NCBI GenBank assembly: GCA_963829485.1 | Contig: CAWHIK010000010.1 | Span: forward strand, 372,001 to 436,000 | Source of the DNA: JBGPQJ01 sp963829485 | Lineage (GTDB): Bacteria > Chloroflexota > Anaerolineae > Anaerolineales > Villigracilaceae | Direction of reading: 5' to 3' | Length of the DNA stretch: 64,000 nt | Notes under the pieces: generated by a model | The model's input: the letters and a program-made list of their open reading frames with translations, nothing else | Databases searched by the model: none | Told to the model about the DNA's origin: nothing | Made by a program: the position numbers and the translations under genes | Shown here: one piece after another, positions 37,526-45,624 of the stretch | How the letters are laid out: each line of letters begins with the position of its first letter | Numbering within the stretch: position 1 is the first letter of the stretch

Positions 37526-37636
37526 GGTCGGGGTTACACTACACCTTGCATTAAATCAAAAACCAATTATTTCCCGGAAATTAGCAGAAAGCGTAATATT
37601 CGTTTGGACTTTTACGAAGTACCCGGTAACTACCTC

Positions 37637-40117
37637 ATGCCCACCTATGCCCAAATCGCCGTCAATATCCCGACCATCACCGGGGTGTTTGATTACCATC
37701 TACCGTCCGATCTGAAAGGACGAGTTGGGGTAGGCGCGCTGGTCACAGTCCCTTTTGGGAAACAAACTGTGCAGGGCGTGGTAGTCGGTTTTATCAACGA
37801 GCCTTCTGTTCCTGAAACGAAACCGGTGATAGATGTACTTGACACGCAGCCTGTGCTTACCTCTGCCCAGATCGAATTTGCGCAGAAGCTGTCGGAAGCG
37901 ACTCTCAATCCACTGGCGGAAGTGATCGGCATGATGCTGCCGGCTGGACTCAGTCAGCAGGCGGATGTGCTCTACAGTCTTAATCCATCCCCGTTCACGG
38001 TCGGTGAAAAACCCTATTCTGAAATACAGAAGCGCATACTGGACCTGCTCGACACGCGCGGCGCGCTGCGCGGCCGGCAGCTCGACCGGCATTTTGCGCA
38101 GGTGGACTGGCGAAAATCCGCTCAGGCGTTGGTCAAGATCGGTGTATTGTCCGCGCAGTCGGTTCTCCCGCCCCCGAGAGTGCGTCCCAAACACATCCGC
38201 ACTGCGCAGCTTGCCGTGCCCCCCGAAACCGCTGAGGAAGCCATGGCATCCCTGGGTCGTCAGGGGGACAGCCTGAAACGACGTCAGGCTGCCTTGCGAT
38301 TCCTGATGAACGAACCGCAGGCGGTCAATGTTTCATGGGTTTATGCCGAGAGCAGCTGCACATTGGCAGATCTGCAGGAACTTGCCGAGCGTGAGTTGAT
38401 CCTGCTTCAGGAGACCGAAATTTTCCGCGATCCTCTGCAACACATTGACGAAGCCTCCCTGCAGAATCCCTCTCCTCTGGAGCTGACTCTCGATCAGCAA
38501 AGCGTGTGGGATGAAATTCAGGGTGGTTTTCGTGCGCAAGCGGAAGGGCAGGCCATGTCGCCATACCTGCTTCACGGCGTGACCGGCTCCGGCAAGACGG
38601 AGATCTACCTGAGAGCAACGGCGGAAGCCATTCGGCGCGGAAAGCAGGTGATGATCCTTGTCCCCGAGATATCGCTCACTCCGCAGATGGTGCGCCGGTT
38701 CCTGGCGCGGTTCCCCGGGCAGGTGGGACTCGTCCACAGCAAACTCTCCGATGGCGAACGCTATGACACCTGGCGCCGTGCGCGAAATGGGCAATTGAAA
38801 GTCATCATTGGTGCAAGGTCAGCGCTGTTCTCGCCGCTGCGTAATCCTGGTCTGATCATTCTTGATGAATGCCATGACCTTTCGTATCACCAATCCGATC
38901 CGCCGTTTTATCATGCAGTCACTGCGGCGCAAATGTATGCCCGAATCAGTGGAGCGGTCTGCATTCTCGGGAGCGCGACTCCGCCCATTGCTCTGCGCTA
39001 CCAGGCGGAGGGGCGGGGGCTGCGCCTGTTGGAACTTCCGCGCCGGCTGACCCCCAGGAACGATGGCGGCGTCACCGTGGGTACGTCGCTGCCACCCGTC
39101 CATATCGTGGACATGCGTGAGGAGCTAAAGACGGGTCATCGCGGCATCTTCAGCAACGCATTGATCGAGGCGCTTGCCGGTACGTTGGAGCGGCGTGAAC
39201 AGGCGATTCTCTATCTCAACAGACGGGGCACGGCGACTTATGTCTTTTGCCGTTCGTGCGGTTCGACTGTCAATTGTCCACAGTGCGAGACACTGCTCAT
39301 TTTTCACACACAGCTTTCAGGCGTGGAGCTGCTCTGTCACCGCTGCGGGTATTCGCGCAAGATGCCGAAAAAATGTAAAGCCTGCGACAGCGACCAGATC
39401 CGCCAGTACGGGTTGGGCAGCGAAAAGGTCGAGCAGGAGGTCAAATCGCTTTTCCCCAAAGCGGAGGTCATGCGCTGGGACTGGGAAACCACCCGGGAGA
39501 AGGATGCCCATGAACTCATCCTGACGCATTTTGCTTCGCATCATGCGGATGTGTTGGTGGGCACGCAGATGCTCGCCAAGGGGCTGGACCTGCCGCTGGT
39601 CACGTTGGTCGGAATTGTGCTTGCGGATTCCGGACTTAACCTGCCCGATCCGTTTGCCCTTGAGCGTGGATTCCAATTGTTGACCCAGGTGGCAGGCCGC
39701 GCAGGACGGTCCGAGCGCGGAGGGCAGGTGATCCTGCAATCCTTCATGCCGGAAAACGACGTGATACAGGCTGCATCACGGCACGATTACGGCGGATTTT
39801 ATAAGCTGGAAATCGCCAATCGGAAAAGACTGGGCTACCCGCCTTTCAGCCGGCTGGTGAGGCTGGAATTCCAGCACAAGAATCTCGAAAAGGCAGAAAA
39901 ATCTGCCCGGGACATGGCTTCGATGCTGGTCTCCCGAATAGAAAAAGAGAAGCGCACAGAGACAGACCTGATCGGTCCGGTACCGTGTTTCTTTGCCAAA
40001 CAAGCAGGACAATACAGGTGGCAGGTCGTCCTGCGTGGACCCGACCCTGCCTCGCTGCTGCACGGACGCCTGCCCGAAGGCTGGCGGATTGAAGTGGACC
40101 CGGCAAGTTTGCTATAA
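37637..40117 (+). CDS. priA: Primosomal protein N' (replication restart helicase PriA)
   Basis: Reloads the replication machinery at collapsed forks. The 826-residue protein has an N-terminal 3' DNA-binding domain (1-110), winged helix (about 120-180), Walker A GVTGSGK (314-320), motif II DECH (410-413), a zinc-binding block of eight Cys (CRSCGS, CPQC, CHRCG, CKACDSD) and helicase motifs V/VI (LVGTQMLAKGLDLPLVT, QVAGRAGRSERGG). Motif II reads DECH where most PriA have DEEH. ATG 37637 is chosen; the frame is open slightly further upstream. Confidence 0.95.
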   Translation: MPTYAQIAVNIPTITGVFDYHLPSDLKGRVGVGALVTVPFGKQTVQGVVVGFINEPSVPETKPVIDVLDTQPVLTSAQIEFAQKLSEATLNPLAEVIGMMLPAGLSQQADVLYSLNPSPFTVGEKPYSEIQKRILDLLDTRGALRGRQLDRHFAQVDWRKSAQALVKIGVLSAQSVLPPPRVRPKHIRTAQLAVPPETAEEAMASLGRQGDSLKRRQAALRFLMNEPQAVNVSWVYAESSCTLADLQELAERELILLQETEIFRDPLQHIDEASLQNPSPLELTLDQQSVWDEIQGGFRAQAEGQAMSPYLLHGVTGSGKTEIYLRATAEAIRRGKQVMILVPEISLTPQMVRRFLARFPGQVGLVHSKLSDGERYDTWRRARNGQLKVIIGARSALFSPLRNPGLIILDECHDLSYHQSDPPFYHAVTAAQMYARISGAVCILGSATPPIALRYQAEGRGLRLLELPRRLTPRNDGGVTVGTSLPPVHIVDMREELKTGHRGIFSNALIEALAGTLERREQAILYLNRRGTATYVFCRSCGSTVNCPQCETLLIFHTQLSGVELLCHRCGYSRKMPKKCKACDSDQIRQYGLGSEKVEQEVKSLFPKAEVMRWDWETTREKDAHELILTHFASHHADVLVGTQMLAKGLDLPLVTLVGIVLADSGLNLPDPFALERGFQLLTQVAGRAGRSERGGQVILQSFMPENDVIQAASRHDYGGFYKLEIANRKRLGYPPFSRLVRLEFQHKNLEKAEKSARDMASMLVSRIEKEKRTETDLIGPVPCFFAKQAGQYRWQVVLRGPDPASLLHGRLPEGWRIEVDPASLL

Positions 40118-40118
40118 T
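40089..40118 (+). promoter_or_regulatory. Promoter inside the priA 3' end
   Basis: TTGAAG (40089-40094), an 18-base spacer and TATAAT (40113-40118). It would drive the membrane protein, phosphoribosyltransferase and Crp-family genes. Confidence 0.5.
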
Positions 40119-40144
40119 CGATTTATTCCGGCTCCGGAGAATTT

Positions 40145-41221
40145 ATGCAATTCTTGAAAAATATCCTGCCAAAGACTACTGCCAACCTGCTCAATCCCAA
40201 TGACGTGGAAGCCAACCGCCGGGGGGAGATCACGCCTGAACAGAACGAGCGGCTTAATGGTATGACCCTGGGCCAACAGGGATGTGGAACACTCATCGCG
40301 CCAATTTTTGTTTTGGGGATCATCTTTTTCATCCTATTCTCGAGCTTGCTGGACGGCAGCGGATTGGGTTGGTTCTCCTTGCTGCCAGTGGCTTTTATGG
40401 GAATAGTGCTTCTTGGTTTTTCAAAGGGGATTTACAACTGGTGGAGGAATACAACCCGGTTGAAGGCGGACCGCGCCAATGGAATTGTCCGGTCAGCGGT
40501 GGGAATGCTGGGGTTTGTTCCCAAAAAAGGTTTTACTGCCAAAGTGAATGAAGAAGAGTTGATCTTATCCTCTTCGCACGAAGCCAGCGGTCTGCTCCCC
40601 GGAGTGCGTTACAATTTCTATTACCTTCCTGAAAGCCGGTTCGTGCTCTCTGCAGAACAGTTGGGCGAGATCAGTTCCGGGCAGGTTCGTCTCGCATTGA
40701 CTGAAATCCTGGCACAGGCGAACGGTTTCACTCTGGAAGATCTTAAAGCCAACCAGAATGGTGAGGTCACCGATTCCCAGCGTTGGGCAGGGCTAAAGAA
40801 ACTGATCCCCGGAGCCATTTTCATGGGCGTAGCTCTTCTTTTTGGAATCCTTTTCCTGTATCCGATTCTGATGAATTCCGATCTGAATAGCAATCTCGTC
40901 CCCTTAATTTTCGTAGGCGGTTTCATTGCCATCTTTGTAGCGATTGGATTCACCATGGTCTTGAATGCGTTCCTGGACCTCAATGCTCATGAGCCTGAGG
41001 TGGTTGAAGGCGCAGGAAGCAAGATCACCCGGCGCAAATCCAGTGGAAAGTCCTCCCGCACCGTGTATTACTATATTATTAGCGACCACGAATTCGAAGT
41101 CCCGCAAAAAGCCTACCCGGCATTGCTGGAGGGGATGAGGTACAAGGCTTATTACATGCCTCGAACCAAACACCTTCTCTCGATCGAGCCGGTGTCAGTT
41201 CCCGAACAGGATCGACCCTGA
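40145..41221 (+). CDS. Membrane protein made of two tandem homologous halves
   Basis: A 358-residue protein of unknown family. Each half has a polar lead (ANRRGEITPEQNERL at 23-37; ANQNGEVTDSQRW at 202-214), two transmembrane helices (about 50-70 and 78-95; 222-240 and 252-275), and a soluble end with GVRYNFYYLPESRFVLSAE (153-171) or GMRYKAYYMPRTKHLLSIE (330-348). The halves clearly arose by internal duplication. A strong GGAG site precedes the ATG. Its stop overlaps the phosphoribosyltransferase start by one base. Confidence 0.8.
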   Translation: MQFLKNILPKTTANLLNPNDVEANRRGEITPEQNERLNGMTLGQQGCGTLIAPIFVLGIIFFILFSSLLDGSGLGWFSLLPVAFMGIVLLGFSKGIYNWWRNTTRLKADRANGIVRSAVGMLGFVPKKGFTAKVNEEELILSSSHEASGLLPGVRYNFYYLPESRFVLSAEQLGEISSGQVRLALTEILAQANGFTLEDLKANQNGEVTDSQRWAGLKKLIPGAIFMGVALLFGILFLYPILMNSDLNSNLVPLIFVGGFIAIFVAIGFTMVLNAFLDLNAHEPEVVEGAGSKITRRKSSGKSSRTVYYYIISDHEFEVPQKAYPALLEGMRYKAYYMPRTKHLLSIEPVSVPEQDRP

Positions 41222-41742
41222 TGCAGCCGGAAAAATCCCATCACCTGGTTCTCTCCTGGGAGGATGTGGATAAGCTTGTGGAACGGCTTCTGCCTCAGTT
41301 CCGCAGGGAGTTCAATGCGATGGTGATGATCACCCGCGGGGGAATTGTCCCCGGGGGCATGCTGGCCGAAGCGATGGGCATTACCCATATCCTGACAGCG
41401 GCGGTGGACTTCCCGGCGGAGATGAATAACCAGGGGCAGAAATTGATGATGTGGCCGCAATTCATCCAGTTTCCGGCTGAAGACAAATTGACCGGAAGGA
41501 CCATTCTGATCATTGATGATGTCTGGGGGTCCGGGCGCACCATCACCGCGGTCAAGAATAGAGTATCGTCAGCAGGCGGTTTCCCGGAGACCTGTGTGCT
41601 GCATTTCAACCCCTACCGCAGCTTGTTCGGATCCACCCGTCCGGATTACTACGCAGATGTGACTGATGCGCACGTCGTATACCCGTGGGAAATCGACCGA
41701 GGGACGGATAAGATCATCCTCGGTTCGGGAGAACCGGTCTAA
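41221..41742 (+). CDS. Phosphoribosyltransferase family protein
   Basis: A 173-residue type I phosphoribosyltransferase. The PRPP-binding loop is TILIIDDVWGSGRTI (about 96-110), preceded by VMITRGGIVPGGMLAE. The base specificity cannot be read; the hood is short, as in xanthine/hypoxanthine-type enzymes. The start overlaps the upstream stop (TGATG), so it is coupled to the duplicated membrane protein. Confidence 0.85.
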   Translation: MQPEKSHHLVLSWEDVDKLVERLLPQFRREFNAMVMITRGGIVPGGMLAEAMGITHILTAAVDFPAEMNNQGQKLMMWPQFIQFPAEDKLTGRTILIIDDVWGSGRTITAVKNRVSSAGGFPETCVLHFNPYRSLFGSTRPDYYADVTDAHVVYPWEIDRGTDKIILGSGEPV

Positions 41743-41752
41743 CGGGAAAATC

Positions 41753-42451
41753 ATGCACATCATTTCGATCGGCCAACAGGAAAAACTGCGCACCCTCAAG
41801 GTGAACCAATACTTTCGAGGGTTGAGTGATGCTTCATTAACGAAACTCGCTGCTCATATGTCCTTGCGTCGTTTTGACCGCGGGGAGGTATTGCTCTGGG
41901 AAGGGGACCCCTGCTCCGGCTTGCATATCGTGGAAAAAGGCAGTATCAAACTTTTCCGCGTTTCTCCTCAAGGCAGACAGTATATTGTCCGCGTGATGCA
42001 GGAGGGGGATACCTGTAACGAAGTACCCGCGTTCGATGGGGGAACCAATCCTGTCAATGTCGAGGCGCTGGAAGAGACGACTGCCTGGGTGGTTGATGCA
42101 GAGGCGGTTCGTTCGTTGATGCGGGAAGATCCATTTTTCATGGAATTGATCGTCGAGAACCTGACGAAAATGATGCGACACCTTGTCCACCTCGTGAGTG
42201 AAATGGCGTTCTACCAGGTCACGCACCGGCTGGCACGCCTGATCAGCGAGCTGCCGGATGATGAGCTCAGCGGCGGGGCTAATGTCCGGGTAACTCAGGA
42301 TCAGCTTGCGGCGCGGCTGGGAACGGTTCGGGAAGTGGTGGCGCGCTCGCTGAAGGAATTGGAACGCAGCGGCGCGATTCGCGTTGAGAACCGTCGTATT
42401 CGCATCGACGATGCCGATGTGCTTCAGCAATGGACACAACCCTGGAATTAG
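41753..42451 (+). CDS. Crp/Fnr family transcriptional regulator
   Basis: A 232-residue regulator with an N-terminal cyclic-nucleotide-like beta barrel (about 20-120; GEVLLWEGDPCSGLHIVEKGSIKLF), a long dimerisation helix and a C-terminal winged helix. The recognition helix (GTVREVVARSLKELE, about 196-210) keeps the Arg-Glu-x3-Arg pattern that in E. coli Crp reads TGTGA half-sites. The four-Cys iron-sulfur cluster of FNR is absent, so it does not sense oxygen the FNR way; the ligand is unknown. It starts 10 bases after the phosphoribosyltransferase gene and is convergent with nrfHA. Confidence 0.88.
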   Translation: MHIISIGQQEKLRTLKVNQYFRGLSDASLTKLAAHMSLRRFDRGEVLLWEGDPCSGLHIVEKGSIKLFRVSPQGRQYIVRVMQEGDTCNEVPAFDGGTNPVNVEALEETTAWVVDAEAVRSLMREDPFFMELIVENLTKMMRHLVHLVSEMAFYQVTHRLARLISELPDDELSGGANVRVTQDQLAARLGTVREVVARSLKELERSGAIRVENRRIRIDDADVLQQWTQPWN

Positions 42452-42476
42452 TTACCTATAACCCATTTAAAATACA

Positions 42477-42508
42477 CAGCCCCTCTTTGTAAGAGGGGCT
42501 GTTGATTT
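42477..42508. terminator. Terminator between the Crp-family gene and nrfA
   Basis: AGCCCCTCTT (42478-42487) pairs with AAGAGGGGCT (42491-42500). It lies between two convergent genes and can serve both, though the T-runs are short. Confidence 0.7.
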
Positions 42509-42512
42509 CTAT

Positions 42513-43850
42513 TTATGGGAAGGGGGTCGGCGGCGGATCGATGGTGTAGTAGTAACCGGTCTGAAGGAGCGCCGGATCTCCGGCAGCTTCTGTCGCCTTC
42601 ATTTGCGCCTGGCGGGCTAGGTTGGTGGAATCCGCCAACATTTTCAGGATGTATTCCGGGTTGTGGAAGCCCATGCTGTTTTCTGCTGAGACGAAATCCC
42701 ACATGAACTGGGCTTCGCGGTGCATCTGGCGGGCTTCGTCCAGCTTCGCTGCATCGACGTTGGCTGCAGCAGCTGCCAGCTTGATGGCATTGAGCGAATC
42801 AATGAGAGCGTCCTCGGTGGCGAGCTTTGTGTTGTACACCTGGGTCTGGATATCGGTCACCCGGCTGACGACATATTCTGTATCCGTGTGGCACTGTCCG
42901 CAGGCCAGCTCGGGGTTGAGCAGCGGGCTGTGAACATCATGCGAGGAATATTTGGCAGCGCCGTCGCGGACGTAGGGCATGTGGCAGTCGGCGCAGGAGA
43001 CGCCGGCATTATAGTGGGTGCTGCCGGCGGTGAACATTTCATATTCGGGGTGCTGAGCTTTCAGCATCGGGATGCCGGTCTCGGGATATTCCCAGTCCTT
43101 GAACCCCAGGTCGTTGTAGTATTTGATGATCTGGTCGATGCGTGTGCCGTCCTCCCAGGGGAAGGTCAGGAATTTCTTGTCGCCGGCAAAGTAATATTCC
43201 ACATGGCAGTTGGCGCAAACAACCGTGCGCATCTCCTGGCGGGTGAAGGTGGTCCAGTCTTTGCCCTGCGCCTTGAAGGCATTCTCCAGCGCGGGATTGG
43301 TAACGATCAGGCGCATGGTTCCAGCTTCATGGCAGTTGGCACAGCCGATGGCATACTCGATATTCGGCTTCATGTCGCTGAAAAGCATGGCATCGTAGGC
43401 TTCCATGCCCATCTCGGTCCAAAGGGCAGGGTTGTTGGATGATTTGCATGAATAGCAGGTGGCGGGTGACTTTTCGTTGATGCGTTTGATCTCGTTGACA
43501 TCCTTCACGGCATTCATGTGTCCGCGGTCGTCATTGTATTCCTTGCTGAAAGGGTAACCGGTAAAAAGGACCACCTGGCGTGGATCGCGCTCGAGGTGCG
43601 AAAACTTGCTGGATCCGCCAAACGTTGTGTCGGTGTTGTTGGATTCCGTCTGTTGGAGAGTTTCCCATTGGTTGGGGAAGTTTTGCCCCCAAATGGATGA
43701 ATCCGGCTCCATCGGTTTAACCTCCACGACGGGAGGGACCGCTGCGCGCTGCTGAGGCGGCTGGTTGTTGAGGAAAATCAACACGCCGGTCAGCACAGCT
43801 GCCAGAATAACGATGATCGCAACCAAAATCCAGGTGCCATACTTTTTCAT
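42513..43850 (-). CDS. nrfA: Cytochrome c nitrite reductase, catalytic subunit NrfA
   Basis: Reduces nitrite to ammonium with six electrons, outside the cytoplasmic membrane. The 445-residue protein has an N-terminal signal anchor (about 7-28) and five heme sites: the active-site CYSCK (132-136), then CANCH (170-174), CANCH (212-216), CADCH (286-290) and CGQCH (317-321). The Lys-liganded first heme defines NrfA. A Pro-rich tail ends the protein. It follows nrfH by 18 bases with a good AAGGAGAAC ribosome site. Confidence 0.97.
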   Translation of the reverse strand: MKKYGTWILVAIIVILAAVLTGVLIFLNNQPPQQRAAVPPVVEVKPMEPDSSIWGQNFPNQWETLQQTESNNTDTTFGGSSKFSHLERDPRQVVLFTGYPFSKEYNDDRGHMNAVKDVNEIKRINEKSPATCYSCKSSNNPALWTEMGMEAYDAMLFSDMKPNIEYAIGCANCHEAGTMRLIVTNPALENAFKAQGKDWTTFTRQEMRTVVCANCHVEYYFAGDKKFLTFPWEDGTRIDQIIKYYNDLGFKDWEYPETGIPMLKAQHPEYEMFTAGSTHYNAGVSCADCHMPYVRDGAAKYSSHDVHSPLLNPELACGQCHTDTEYVVSRVTDIQTQVYNTKLATEDALIDSLNAIKLAAAAANVDAAKLDEARQMHREAQFMWDFVSAENSMGFHNPEYILKMLADSTNLARQAQMKATEAAGDPALLQTGYYYTIDPPPTPFP

Positions 43851-43868
43851 AGCTTATGTTCTCCTTCG

Positions 43869-44355
43869 CTATTTGTTGTAGATAGCCGAGTCTCTGATAA
43901 GGCGCCAGTGAGATGCCCCGTTCTCCGTGTGTCATGTCGCGGTGACAAGCCCAGCATTCACGGTCGAAAGGCATTGTTCCAGCCATGATGTCGTTCACAG
44001 TCTCCTCGTGGCAGCGGATGCAATTCTCCTGCACGATTTGTTCCGTCAGGGGTTCGGCGCGGATCGCGTCCGGGTAGCTGCCTGTTGTGAACGAGTAAAC
44101 ATCCTTCATGCCGGAGTATCCCTTGTATAGGTAATACACGGCGATATTCTGATGCGGCAGATGACAATCGTTGCACTCCGCGTATTTTTCATGGGCGGCG
44201 TGATACCAGTTTTCGTAAGCCGCATCCATGACATGACAATTGGCGCATGTGGAAGGTTCGTGCCCCATATAGGCGGGAGCATCCGTCACCCAGACGAAAA
44301 CACCTAGTGTAACGACAAGGGCGGCAATCCCGATGATGAGTTGTAATTTAGACAT
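43869..44355 (-). CDS. nrfH: NrfH menaquinol dehydrogenase subunit (probable single-base insertion near its end)
   Basis: Passes electrons from menaquinol to NrfA. It has an N-terminal transmembrane helix (5-23) and four hemes (CANCH 37-41, CNDCH 61-65, CIRCH 112-116, CWACH 134-138). As it stands, the frame runs on to 43717 and overlaps nrfA by 134 bases. Dropping one base at 43893 gives SLAPYQ-DSAIYNK and a stop at 43869, matching the family's usual short end (161 residues) and leaving the nrfA ribosome site free. I annotate that form; the extended version (212 residues) is the alternative. Confidence 0.9.
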
Positions 44356-44393
44356 GCACAGATCCTTCTTATGACCTAGGGAATTAACCTGAT

Positions 44394-44441
44394 ATTTATA
44401 ATAACGCCATTACACAATATTGTTTGTGATTTTAGTTACAA
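44394..44441 (-). promoter_or_regulatory. nrfHA promoter with Crp-type operator
   Basis: A near-palindrome TGTGA-N6-TTACA (44425-44440; with flanks TTG..CAA 44424-44441) has its centre at 44432.5. A -10 box TATTAT lies at 44403-44398 on the minus strand, predicting a start at 44391. That puts the site centre at -41.5, the class II activator position. A second perfect palindrome, ACAATATTGT, lies at 44414-44423. Confidence 0.6.
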
Positions 44442-44486
44442 AACACAAGTGCGAAATTGGGGAATAAAACCAAAGCAAAATCCGGA

Positions 44487-45599
44487 TTATTTTTGTTCGA
44501 TAGGAAATACCCAAACCGCTGCATCGAGACCGCCTGCCGAGATACTTTTTCCATCCTGTGAGAAAGATAAGGCAGTGACTGCAGAAGAGAGTTGGTGGGA
44601 ATCGATCGCTTGGGATGAAAGGATATCCCAAAGGAGAAGCGACCCATCGCTAGAACCGGACGCCAGCTTGGTGGAATCCGGGCTGAATGCCACCCGCCAA
44701 AGGTGAGACTCACTTTCCGGTACTTGCAATTCATGGATGACGGGTTGCGATAGCGAAGTGAGATCCCATAGCGTGATGGTGCCTTGATGCTGGGCTGCGG
44801 CCAGCCACCGTCCATCCGGGCTGAAGGCGATGTCAAAGATGGGCAGGTCGCTTTTGAGCAAGGCGATCAATTTCCGATCTTCTGATTTTCTCAGTCGGAT
44901 GTTGGATAAATCCGCCAGTGCAATGGATTTTCCGTCGGGTGAAAAGGATGCATCCGGGGAGCTGAAAGATTCCCCGATAAAACTGCCGATCTCCGTGATA
45001 TCGCATTTATCAGTGTTTAAGGACGAAATATCCCAGAGGCGCGAAGTGATGTCCGTTCCAGTTGTAGAAAGAATGTTGCCATCCGGATGGATGGACAGGC
45101 TGTTCGCACCTTTTTCGTGCGCTGTGAATTGACAGACCAATTCACCCGTGGTGGATTTCCTAAATTGGATGGAGCCGTCTCGCCCAGCGAGGGCTATCAG
45201 GGGCAGGCTGGGATGAAAGGCGAGTCGGTTGGTCCAGCGGCCGACCGGGATATCCAGGATTTCATCGAGTGATGTTGCGTCGTAAACGTGGACATTATCT
45301 CCCGCGGAAATTGCCAGCAGTAGTCCATCGGGGGAATAAGCAAGATCGTGGACAATTTCCCGGGATTTGAACTGGATTTTTGGCTTGGTTTCGGCGGTTT
45401 GGACAATGACAGTCGAGGTAATAATTTCTTCTAATGGTTGTTTAGTGGCATCAGTATATATATCGGGAGACAGAGCAGGTGTGTTAATGACAGTCTTGGT
45501 GACTGGCACCATTGTTCGATCGGATGGATTGCACCCCAAGCTAAAAACTGCCAGAATGAATAATTCAAGGATATGGATTATTCGTGGATTAAATCGCAT
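44487..45599 (-). CDS. WD40-repeat lipoprotein
   Basis: A 370-residue lipoprotein with a signal ending FSLGC (lipobox), a Thr/Pro spacer and about seven WD40-type blades (DLAYSPDGLLLAISAGDN, FDIAFSPDGRWLAAAQHQGT, WRVAFSPDSTKLASGSSDG, and others) filling residues 80-370. The beta-propeller suggests a protein-binding scaffold on the outer face of the membrane. ATG 45599 gives the best signal peptide; the frame opens further upstream, into sbcC. It lies between nrfH and sbcC with no clear partner. Confidence 0.8.
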   Translation of the reverse strand: MRFNPRIIHILELFILAVFSLGCNPSDRTMVPVTKTVINTPALSPDIYTDATKQPLEEIITSTVIVQTAETKPKIQFKSREIVHDLAYSPDGLLLAISAGDNVHVYDATSLDEILDIPVGRWTNRLAFHPSLPLIALAGRDGSIQFRKSTTGELVCQFTAHEKGANSLSIHPDGNILSTTGTDITSRLWDISSLNTDKCDITEIGSFIGESFSSPDASFSPDGKSIALADLSNIRLRKSEDRKLIALLKSDLPIFDIAFSPDGRWLAAAQHQGTITLWDLTSLSQPVIHELQVPESESHLWRVAFSPDSTKLASGSSDGSLLLWDILSSQAIDSHQLSSAVTALSFSQDGKSISAGGLDAAVWVFPIEQK

Positions 45600-45624
45600 C
45601 CCGCCTGCCAGTAACTCGCACTGA

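Noticed and set aside
42720..43442. Open frame of 240 codons on the plus strand inside nrfA
   Set aside because: Shadow of a GC-rich coding gene; the opposite strand carries five intact heme motifs.
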